In this document: one piece after another, positions 10,737-22,700 of the stretch
How positions within the stretch are numbered: position 1 is the stretch's first letter
How the letters are laid out: each line of letters begins with the position of its first letter
From: Aristolochia californica
Taxonomy: Eukaryota > Streptophyta > Magnoliopsida > Piperales > Aristolochiaceae
DNA length: 64,000 bases
Assembly (NCBI GenBank): GCA_029961685.1
Contig: JARWKL010000009.1
Location: 11,737,758 to 11,801,757 of the forward strand
Direction of reading: 5' to 3'
The notes under the pieces: model-generated
What the model was told of the DNA's origin: nothing
The model's database searches: none
The model's input: the letters and a program-made list of their open reading frames with translations, nothing else
Made by a program: the position numbers and the translations under genes

Positions 10737-13700
10737 CTGCAAAATAGTGGCACAAAACAGATTTCAGGAAACGAAAATCATAAAATACTGAACATTTTTT
10801 CTACTATTGTTTGGCATAGCATCACCGGTGGCATGATAATTTCGACTTTTATCAGGGCAACAAGGTTGGTGTATACACATCTTTCAAAACCAACTTAATA
10901 ATACCGCCAATGTTGGAAACAATAACTATAACCCAACATAACTGACTAGAACTACTCTTCAGTTCAAATGATAGAAATTCTTCAGTAATTAAGTTAATGA
11001 CATAGGAAAGGCTCCTAACAGCAACACAGCATACCTTCCAAAAAAACAAACCCAGGACATCCTCAGCAACTAGAGATTTTTCACCAAATTCCTAATTCTC
11101 TATAATTTCATATCTAAGCAATTTCTACAATTGGCACATTATTGCTAGGCTGCCCGTCTTCCAAGTCTTTTCAAATCACTTTTAATCTTCATAATTTTGA
11201 CGCCTTTCCTTATTTCTAAAAAGTCCACCCAACATCATCAAGGCACATGCCTATATTAAAACTCCATAGAGTGCTTATTTATAAAGATGGAAATTATGGT
11301 TGGGCTATTGACAGATAATATAAAAATGTCTTTTTTAGTAGTAACCTTTAAAAAGAGGTTTCTATAAACTGGTTTTGTAGTTGAGAGGGTAACTTTGTGC
11401 CAATCAAGCTGCAGTCAGAACACTAATAATAAAGTACTCTATAAAAGAAGAAAACATATTAAAGTGGATTTCAAAATTCACTAAGAAAGGTTGCTTAGCA
11501 ATTCTCATTTCCACACATCTCAGTATGTTTATAATTAAGGGTTGTTACTGAAAGGATCTTTACTTTTTATAAATACCAGGATAGATCGTCTACAGTCTAA
11601 CTTGATAGCCTCTCTCCTTTCTTTTTTCCCTTGATCCCTCGAATTTATTCTCTCAATGAAGTAAATAAAAATGAAAATGATTTCAAGATAGTTTCTGGAA
11701 AGAAATACCACACTGAGTAATTCAAGTCTTTCCAAAGCAGAAAACAGCTTTGTGCACAAAAAGGAGAGATCTTCTCTTGAATCGGTCCTGGAACTGGGTA
11801 GTACGATCATTTTGGATGTGTCTCTGGATTCTGGAATGGCAGGACTGCAGAAAACAATTCCAATAGAGCAAACTAAAGTAGCAAATTCCACAAGACAAGC
11901 AATCCTAGAATGCCTTACCTCTCTTGAAAATGAACAACGAAAATGTTAAGCACATGCTCTGCAACTTGTAGCAATAGATGTATGAGTTGCTCTCTGTTCC
12001 CGGCAGTCTGACACATTCCAACCATTGCAATGTACCTCCTGTGACAGAAAGCACCCGTTTCCTTAAGAAGGCATCATCTTTGAAACACCCATGATCCTTG
12101 AAGCAAAATGTTAACGACAAGAGCACAACTTAGACCACAACATCCCAGGGAAACTGCTAGAAAGAATGTCTCATAATTCTCTCTTTTAGAACATAACTGA
12201 CACATTTTTTGTTGAAAACTCACCAACAAATTCTGTGAATCAACGTATGATATTAATGTTTGAAGCTAATGTCTTTTTCCTTTTAAACATGATTGAGAAC
12301 TCAATTATTGCAGTACCTTTTTGGAAAAATTTATTGCAGAAAAAAATAACAAAAATTCTGGCTAAAGTCAATTGACATCACCATATTGGAAACAATTCAT
12401 CAGTGAAAATTGTGTGAAATAGAATATTGAGAAAAAAGACTTGACTTTAAAATCCAAACTATTTTCTCATAGTATGTTGAAATACATGTAAAAGGTATTT
12501 TGGTGATTTACTATGGTTGTATGTTCCTAGCAATTAGCTTGTGTGTTTCAACTTTCATTTCATTCTGAGTTGGAGCTAGGACTACGGGTATACATATAGA
12601 GGGGCATTATTGTAACTTGACATATCTTTATTTAAATGAATAATGGTAAGAGTCTCATTTTGAACATAACTAGTGCTCTATCACGCACTCTTCTCCACCA
12701 TCTCTCTTGTTCTCTTCTCTTCTACCTTCTCTCTTTCCTTCTTTAATCTTATTAATTTCGACATTAACCTTTTTATTTTGAATTCTCATCATTCTCAAAA
12801 GAAACAAAAAAGAAGACGTGAAAGACTGTCACCTCTTACGGATGTTGTCAGATGGTAAGATACAGTCATGCAGCATGTACATGTTGATAATTTCATCAAC
12901 CTCTTGTCTCGATAGTTCATTGATGTCTTCAATCTACAGATGTAATTAATGATCCATCAGACAACTGCAATCTAGAGCCATATCCACTACATGAATTAAC
13001 AATAATAAAAATAAGCTTCAAATATCACCTTATTAAGAAGCAGGGATTTTTCTTCAGCGGCTTTCTCAAGAGCTATAGTTACAGAACCTAAAAGATAAAC
13101 CAATGATATCAATGTGGGTTGCATAGCTTGTCCTGGTACTTCATGGTCACTGAGACCATCTGACACCTGTAATACCAGATCTGCGTTAACTGTATAGAAC
13201 CAGAAGGAAATAAATAAACCAAAAAATTGTTACTGAAGACAAAAGCTGCAATGAAACTTACTAGCACAGATAATATTGAACACACGAATAAACTCACAGA
13301 AAAGATAGTCAACAATAAGAAAGAGGATTGATGAAAAAGAAAAGGAAAGAGAAGAGAAGAAAGATTGTCTAGAAGTTTGAGCGGCTGTCATACAGCACAC
13401 TGCCTTTGTACCACTAAACACAAATATTTATGCATGTGATAGTCCCCCCTCAATATGGGGCATAAATATCACAAAGAACAAATGATACGCTACAATGTGC
13501 CTTTATAAAAATAGGAGTAACTAATCCGATTGATGATTTCTCATTAATGAAGTCATTGTCCAGTTCTATGTTTGGTTTTTCATGGAAGACGAATTGTTAT
13601 GTGGTCAGCTACCTGATTGTGACACAAAGAAATGCATAGGGTTTCCAGGCGGGACTCTAGTAGAAATGAGGCATATGCATATGATGTAGTAGAGCATGGG

Positions 13701-16700
13701 CAACCTCAAGAAAGTGTCTATTTTTTCTTTCAACCATACCATTTTATTGCGTTGTGTAGACACAAGAAGTTTGGTGAATGAAGCCTTTACTACTGCAAAA
13801 GGATTGGAGGTCTACTAACAAAATGTCCTTGGCATTATCTGAGGAATAGTAACAAAAGAAATAGAGGCAAGAAACTGACAACAAGACGGGGATAACCGAT
13901 GGATAGATAAAGAATTAGCAATAGGATAAGAAGTAGATAGTCGGATCAAAATATCATTGGCTGCTTCTTACTCGGTTACAGCTTATTACTTGGTGTACAT
14001 CCTCCTTATTTATGGTTGGACTTGTTGAAAATTGTTTCATGTGTCCTTGTTATACTAAAAGGACCTTTATTATTTCCTTCTTATCAGCTGCTATATAATA
14101 GCAACTATGATATGTGCTATAAGCTCTTTACCGAGACTGCTATTGTGGTTGATTACCCTCGGTGGGTATTGTTTGATACAAAAATATTTTAAGGGTCCAG
14201 GTTGTTCAAGAATTCAGCACTATGATGGCTCTTAAAAACACTAAAGGCTACTTCAAAAGATAAAGCATATAATGGCTACTACTAGCAACAAGGCCTCACT
14301 AAACGAGGCTTCTCCTATTGCTGGTACTACTATACCAAGTATTGTGTTCAGCTACTTCTCCATCTTCGATTATTGATTTTGGGGCCTCTGAGCATTTGAT
14401 AGGTAAAGGTACCCTCTCAAGTTCTATATCTTCGTGCTTGACTAACAGTTTGTTTCTATAGCAGATGGATCCCAAACTAAGATGCGTTGGGTGGGATCCA
14501 CATTTGCTACACCTACCCTTCATTTGAAAGATGTCCTTTTTGTTCCTGAGTTGTCCTTAAATCTTTTATCCGTCAATCAACTAACAAAAAAAATTAATTA
14601 TTCCACTACTTTTTCCCCTACTTCGTGTGTTCTTCAGAATCTGAAGACAAAACAGGTTATTGGTGGATTACTTGCTGCCATTGATGACTCAACAGCTCAT
14701 GGCCGTGATAATGTAGCTGCTCCATCCCCTGAAGCATTGGCCGACACTACACCTGTGGAGTCTTCAAACCCCTCTGAGCTGAGTTCTACATCTTCACCTC
14801 CTATTTTTGGACCTCCGTTTGATACCCAATGGATTGCTCTTCAGAAAGAGCCTAGGGCTTGCACACGAGCATCTACCTCACACCCTATTGTTAATTCTTT
14901 ATCTACCCATCGGTTATCTCCGTCTTTCTATCAGTTTCTTGCCTCTTTTTCTTTTGTTGCTATTCCTCACTCTTATCAGGAGGCCCTACAACATCCAGGA
15001 TTGAAAGTAGGAATGGATGAAAAGATGACAACCCTTTATGAGAATCAGACATGGCGACTAGTTCCCCTACCATCTGAAAGAAAGTCAGTCGGTTGTAAAT
15101 GGATATTCACTGTAAAATAGAATCTGAATGATTCCGTGGCCTACTTTAAAGCCCGACTAGTGGCTAAAGGCAATACTCAGTGTTATGGTATTGATTATGA
15201 AGAAACTTTTTCTCACGTTGCCAAACTCAACTTTGTACGTCTATTATTATCTCTTGTTGCTAACTCTAACTGGCCTATTTTTTCAACTAAATATGAAGAA
15301 TGTCTTCCTTAATGTTGATATTAAGGAGGAAATTTATATGCAACAACCACTTGGATATGTGGAGTTGTTTCTAGTGTGTAGTTGGTATTTTTTTGGAAGA
15401 GTAGTCATGGCAGATGCTGGTGACATTGTTACTACTCCTAAGGTGTCAAATAGGTAAAACTCAAAGGATTCTCACACCATTCAGATTACCTCTACTAACT
15501 TGAATGGAGGGAATTACATGAACTAGACCTGGTCCATCAAGATATTTCAGAAAGCTAAAAGGAAATTGAAATATCTTAGGGAGAATCCCCTTTCGCTAGG
15601 AAAGATTGGGAGGTAAAAGATAGTCAGATCACGACCTAGCTATGAAATAACATGGGGTCATGGATGAGTAGCCAAGTTATGTGTTATACCACTTCAAAGG
15701 AGATATGGGAAACCTTGGAGTCATTATCTTTTCTCAAAAAATAACTTTTCTAGGGTATATGACCTATATAGCTAGTACTTTAGTATGTATTGTCGTGACA
15801 AGACGACTGGATGTTGTATAGAGATGCGAGGTGTGTTCCAAGAGATTAGTGTTTTTCATCCTTCACTATAAATATTACTAGGCTAAGTAAAGAGAAGGGT
15901 CAAATTCAAGTTGCCCGGTTTTTAGATGGTTTAAGGCTAGAATATGATGTGCTATACGTGGTCAAATTCTTGTTGATGATGATATGGCCATACTAGAAAA
16001 GACGTTCAATCAAGTACTTAGGGCAAAAGAGGCTATAAAGAATGGAAAAAGAACAAAAGGACTTGATGCAACTGCCCTTAATATCCCACCTAACCTTCCT
16101 AGGCTTGTGTTACGGTCCCGGATCTGACACAAGAATTCATTGGGAGGATCTTGGATCTGCCACGGGTTACTGGTCTGCCATGCATTACTGTAGGGATAGT
16201 TGGAAGACATGGGGAAGACGAAGATCAATGGAGGAATACGTGGGTTTTTGAGGAAAACCCTAACCTCGAGATCAAGAAGGTGATCTCAAGCCTGTTTACG
16301 CTAGATTTAACCTAATTCTCAATGTTTGTCCTTCTCATTACTCTTACCCCTTAAATAGGGTTCACCCTGTTAGAGTTTAATAAAATATTACAAAAATATC
16401 CCTATGAATAAAATATTCCAAAAATATCCCTATGAATACATAATTCCCAAAATACCCCTGTCACCTAAAACTGAAATAAAATAAAGTAAATTAAAGAAAA
16501 CAACTAAAATAATAATGTTATTGCGTGCATAACATTACATCCCCCGGAAGAACAAGCTTATCCTCAAACTCGGAAGTAGGGTCTGTATGCCGACGTCTCC
16601 ACCTGTGCCCAAGTAGCATCCGTGATCGCTATGTTCGCTCCCTCGGCGCCCCAACGCGAGAGCATTCCACCCAAGGATTTTTTTTTTTTTTTTTTTTTAC

Positions 16701-19700
16701 GGTTGACTGTAGGGATGTGTGCCGAATGTCGCTACATCTCCCCAAACAACAGCTCTGCCCTTCCGCAATCCTAGACTGGTGTGAAACAGCCCCTCACGGC
16801 GGCCCCCATTGGCCAGGTTGCATGGCCTACCCTTTGCCAGCCTGGCAGCAACAACATCAGGACCAACCCCCTGGGATGGAGAAGACTCAGCAGCACTGAC
16901 CCCCTCCAGTTGTTGCACCCGGAAACACTTAAGAGGTCTGAAACCATCATGTGTGTCACCCCTTGGCCTAGCCTCTTCCACTGTTATTTTGTAGCCATTT
17001 ATATCTGAACCGTTGAGTTCCAAGGCCTGAGAGAAACCGCGTTGAGTTCCAAGGCCTGAGAGAAACCGCCATCACCGCTGAAGTCCATGTAAGCAAGCCC
17101 CTTAGAAGCACTAGTAGCCATGAAAGATGGCAGAAACATCCATGCGTCAGTTTCCTTAGTTGCACATATGACATCAACCTGCCCATTGTATATACTCACA
17201 TTTACTCCTTTTGATAAGAGCTCAACAACCTGCCCATTGTATATAGTCACAGTCGGTGCTGCCCTATCGGGTCTCTGAGGAAATACTGCTCCAGCACGCA
17301 ACAGCTCCTATATGCAGCATAATATTGTGGATATCTTGCCCTGGCACCACCAAAAGCCTCTTGCCATGTATCTACTAGGACCACTATTTTCTCCTTGACA
17401 TGATAATCAGGCTTTTGTTTCACAATCCTCACCATCTCGTGCAGAACATCTTTCTCAGCAACATGCATATGAACTATGTCTCCACCCAACAGAATCTGTG
17501 GAGGGTGATGGCCTTGACCATCCCCAGCAAGAAGAACAGGAAAACCTGCTGTTGAGGCAGCTCTTCTGACAGCACCACTGGCAAAGTGCATCATGGCAAT
17601 TATATCAGCATATCCTTCGACCTTGTCTATGGTAGCTTCAAACGGTTCTCCTTCTGGTGCTGTAGAAAATTGCCGAGTCAGATCTGTTGTCACAATTTCA
17701 ACCCATGATATCACCTCAAGAATAGAACAAACCGGCAAACCTTCACCATATACAACATCATCGCTGCATTCTAACTCAACAAAAAGATTGCCAAATGCAA
17801 TTGTAGGTTCTGCTGCTGGTTTGACATCTTCAACAGAACTAGACTTTATTTTTGCAGACTCAACTGAGGCACTACTACTAGCAGCAACATGCAGCCCTGA
17901 TTCCTCGTTCTCCGCATGCCCAACAGTAGGTTGAGCTCGAATAGCATAATCAATGAACAAGCATGCATTCCTATCAACATATACAACACTCTTGAATACT
18001 TCCGCATTCCCAAAGGTCACTCGAATAGCATAATCAATGAACACGCATGCATTCCTATCAACATATACAGCACTCCTGCATACTTCTGCATTCTCATAGG
18101 TCACAAATCCAACACATTTGGATTTCCCATCCCCTTCTCCCATTAGTGCAGTGCATGTAATGTTTCCACACCCACCAAATAGTTTCTTCCATTCCGAAAC
18201 AGCCACACTGCTGCTGTATTCATTCACCACAATAGAAGTCATCCCATTCTGTTCTGCAATCCCAGCAAGTGTGCTTTGCTGGTCTGGGGCATTGTTGTAT
18301 ATGTTTAAAGCCGTTTCAAGCAACTTGAGTGCCTATGCAGGCTCATGCATAGACTCAGAGATGGCAGAAACATCAGGTAGACCACTTCCAATGTAAAAGA
18401 TGTCATTCTAGAATTGTAAAAGAAGTCACAAGCTGCAGCAACCAAGCCAGCCCCGAGAGAAAAAAACATACGCCTACAGAATGTTTTCACAGCGTGAGAA
18501 TCATGGAGCATAATGATGAAATTGGTGAGGGCACCCCCACTCGCAGCTCCCCACCCTAAGCCAAGGGACAGAATGGCAGATGGTGCAGACCAAGACCCAT
18601 CCAACCTTCGAGCAACCACCAACCCTGAACCCTTGTTGTAGGTAAGAACCACCCCTGCTGTTGCAACTGTTAAAATTGCCAGCCCTTTAGCACCTTGGAA
18701 CACTGCCAGAGGTATAGATCTCTCTGGATATAACCTAGCAACCTGACAATAACGCCATAAAGTAATGGGTGACTTGTATATCTCCTGTTCCATAGATAAA
18801 CCTATGGGCCTATTTATCCATCCTCTCATACATGTCCAATCAGTCACCCCATGCTTTGCAACGATACGCCAAGCCCAACAGAGTGTCCGCAATCCCTGTT
18901 GAGCATACTGATCCACAGCCTCGACAAATACCCTTATTTGTGGCCCAGATGATGCACAAGGAAGAATTGTCTCATCTGCCCCTTTAGACAAAAGGAGAAT
19001 CTTTCCATTCTGGCAGTCCTTGACGACAACTGACATCCTTTTCCTATCTGAAGGAAACGCTAGATTATCCAATAACTCATATTGAATAATTGACCCAATG
19101 AGTGTCACTTCAAGAAAATTTCCATTTTTGTTGATGAGAACCATCTGCAAGCAAGCAGCAGCATTAACAAGGGCTTCCTCATCCTGGGACCGAGCCTTGT
19201 AAATTATAGCTCCACTATTGCTTTTAAGTGGAATAACTGTGTTGCATATTGCCATAACTGTGACAAATCTGACGATCTCAGGATCATAGGTAGCAACAGC
19301 ATTAAGCAGTTCTGCATCGTTTATGGCATCTCCAACTTCATTTCCATAGAATTTTCCATTTATACAGCATCTGTGGAAGATCATTCTATTTTCTGTGAGG
19401 GTCCCTGTCTGATCAGTCAAAATGTACACCACTTGTCCCAAATCCTCACTGATTGCTGTATTTGCAGCATGGGAATGGGTGTTGGTGTCCGTATCATACA
19501 TCTCATCATCCCAGGCTATAAATTTTGCACATAAACTCGTCACAAAATCGAGAGAAACCTTGATAGAAATTGGAATCATGATTGAACACAGCAACTCAAA
19601 CCGAAGAGGTATGACTAGTAATTCATACCATGGCCCTTCCTCGGGATATAGAACATACCATTGCTGTCTAGCCTGCTGTGCAGAAACAAGAAATCGAACA

Positions 19701-22700
19701 ACATGACTTTGAGGCATTCTGTCGAACAACTCCCCAGCATTCGGAGCTCCCATGAAGCTTGGAAATTTAAGTTCAGAGGGACAGAAAATTTGGTGGCGTT
19801 GCAAAGGCTTACCCCAAATGACGGTGAAGTGGGTTCCCCGCGGAACTGCCGAGAGATGGAATGGGAGGGGTAGGCGGTGGCCGGAAGTTAAATCCCACCG
19901 GACTTGTTTCTATCAGCGCCGACGTAGCCTCCTCCGGGTTCAGTGGTGAAGAGCAGCCGTTTGCCACCTGGGGATTTTCTAAGACAGAGGGCTCTCGGAA
20001 ACACACCGTCGGAAGAAGCACCGGAAGACACTCTGCTGGCCGTGAGGAGGGGTTTTGGGAGGTCGAACCCCCACCCTTCATCACCGACGCGGAGGGGGCA
20101 TAATACCCTTCCGAGATCCTAAAAACAGAGGTCCCGCCGGCTGATTGCGGAAATGTTGAGGCCGAAAACGATGCCTTTTTGCTCGTCTAAAACAGCGCCC
20201 GCCACTTCTATAGGGACTTCGGCCAGTAACGAAGGCAAATTTTTTTATTTTGCCGGCCATTGGTCATTATGTCCGTCCAAGATAGCTTCTCGAGCGACTG
20301 CTTCTCGTTGCTCCGTCGAAAGAAAATACTTCACCCAGGAGGCACGCCATTTCTGTATTCTTTCCGCTCCAATACCTGCTGCAGCCATTTCTCTGATTTG
20401 TCTGTGCATCGCCATCACTTCGTCTTCTTGGCTCATCGTGTTCCCGCTCTGATACCAGGTGTTACGGTCCCGGATCTAACACAAGGATTCGTTGGGAGGA
20501 TCTTGGATCTACCATGCATTACTGTAGGGATAGTTGGAAGACATGGGGAAGACGAAGATCAATGGAGGAATACGTGGGTTTTTGAGGAAAACCCTAACCT
20601 CGAGATCGAAAACCCTAACCTCGAGATCAAGAAGGTGATCTCAAGCCTGTTTACGCTAGATTTAACCTAATTCTCAATGCTTGTCCTTCTCATTACTCTT
20701 ACCCCTTAAATAGGGTTCACCCTATTAGGGTTTAATAAAATATTACAAAAATATCCCTATGAATAAAATATTCCAAAAATATCCCTATGAATACATAATT
20801 CCAAAAATACCCATGTCACCTAAAACTGAAATAAAATAAAGTAAATTCAAGAAAACAACTAAAATAATAATGTTATTGCGTGCATAACAGCTTGAGTCTT
20901 TTAGAGGGCAAATGAGGTAGTAGAGGAAGGGGGTGCAATCATGACAATGGTGGCAGAGGTTATGATGGAGAAGATAGAAAGTGTATTCACTGAGGAAGGA
21001 CCAACAATTTATTTGATAAGTATTGAGACAAGTTCAGGAAGCCCAAATTCTAGTATTTCTATTAAAGGGGCTGATGTAAGTAGTGAGGTAGGATCCTCCA
21101 ATAGCACTCAAGATACTCTTTAAAAGATTCTTCAGCCGTTAGGTCAGCATGCCTTGACCACTACTCTTGCATCTTCAGCTCTTCGACTCTTGCCCTACAA
21201 CCAATACCTCTCTAGCAACTTCAATATGTTTGCACTCCATCTATTAACTCGGATAATTGATTCTAGAGCATCTTCTTATACGTCAGGTATGTCTTTGGTG
21301 TTTTCTACTTTGTCACCATCCCCATCCTATAAGTCAATTACTATAGTAGACGGGTCTTCTTTGTCCACTCATGGTGAGGGGATTGGGCAAGCTTCCGCTC
21401 ATCTCTCGTTATTGCTTGTATCGTATGTTCCCAATTTCCAATCAATTTGATGTTTGTTAGTAAACTTACAAGTCTTTGAAATGTTCAATAATGTTCTCTC
21501 CTTTTCATTGCATCTTTCAAGATTTGCAAATGAGGATGATTGGTTTAGGGCAAGAGAAAGATGGGGATTACTATTTGCATGTGACTCCTACACACAGATT
21601 CAGCTACATTAATACCTATGACATCTACATTTGGGATATCCATAAGCAAAGAAGCTACATCAGATAATTCGTTGCCTATCAATCTTTCTTTTGATTGTCA
21701 ATTGTGTCAACTTGGGAAGCACCATAGCAGTTCTTTTCCTACAAGTCATAATCAGAGTCAAGAGTCTTTTTCATTTAGTTCATTTTGATGTATGGGGCCC
21801 ATGTTGGGTCCCTAATTCTTTTCTCTTTATGTATTTCTTAACTTTAGTCAAGTTACTTGGGTGTACCTCCTGAGGGAAAGGCCAAAGCAACACCCTTATG
21901 GTGATGATTCAATTGATATGTTCTTTCTCTATTTTCACCATGAAAGTATGTTTCAAAATGTCGACTTCAACCTGGAAGGATTTTAGGATAAGCCTTCACT
22001 TGTGCCTGACCGAATTGTTGGCCATTTGAGGCATCTTCATCAAAGACGAAATCAAACTAGATTGTAGACTGCTATCCCCAAGGGAACTGAATCACCTCCC
22101 TTCTACCTCTCTCCTCCATTTCAATAATATATCTCCAAATTTCTTCAAAGACACATTGAAAAGTATCTCGGATTTCCTTGAGGCAATCACTCAATTTATC
22201 AACATCTAAACTCTGTCAACCCTCGAGTGGACAATAATGCAGGCAATGGTTCTTCTCTCCCTATTTTCAAATACTGACAAACTTGGATGCTTTGTCTCCT
22301 TTGGATACAGAATCGCTATATCGTAGAGTATAGGTCCGTCTTGTCTGACTATCTTTTGAACTTGAGTAATGGTTCCTTCAAGAGCAATGAAAGGAATATG
22401 ACTAAAACTCATCCATAGAGTTTTTATCATCACTTTCACATAATTCATTTCTCCATTGCATGATTACATCCAAAAACGCCCACTGATCACCAAGGAGAAA
22501 GAAGAATGTATTTCTCTAGTTGTGCTGATGTGCTCGCCCTTTGTTGTTCAAATCTTTAACTCCATCAATACTCTTACCACAAAGGAAAAATTACCATTCC
22601 CCTAGCGAACAACTCCCCCAATTTCTTCCAGTACAATTTCTTGTTCATACAAATTTAGTTATCTTTTTCTTTTTTCTTTTTACTTGTATTTTTTTATGGC

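Larger units (their letters stand above)
16103..20894 (-). mobile_element. Non-autonomous gene-capturing LTR retrotransposon, complete with TSD
   Basis: Direct repeats of 427 and 430 bp (16108-16534, 20460-20889), each running TGTTATGC...GTAACA on the minus strand, flank a 3.9-kb interior. The 5-bp duplication GCTTG is at 16103-16107 and 20890-20894. A primer site TGGTATCAGAGC (20457-20446) follows the right LTR and a purine-rich GGGGGATGTAA precedes the left LTR, so transcription runs on the minus strand. The LTRs differ at about ten positions plus an 18-bp and a 21-bp indel, so insertion is fairly recent. No reverse transcriptase, integrase or protease is present. The interior instead carries fragments of at least seven cellular genes. 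It sits inside an older Copia gag in a NUP205 intron. Confidence 0.92.

Noticed and set aside
18866..19672. A genuine phospholipid-flippase gene in the intron
   Set aside because: Only the central third of the protein is present, membrane helices are missing, the DKTGT motif is altered and the segment lies between two LTRs with a target duplication.
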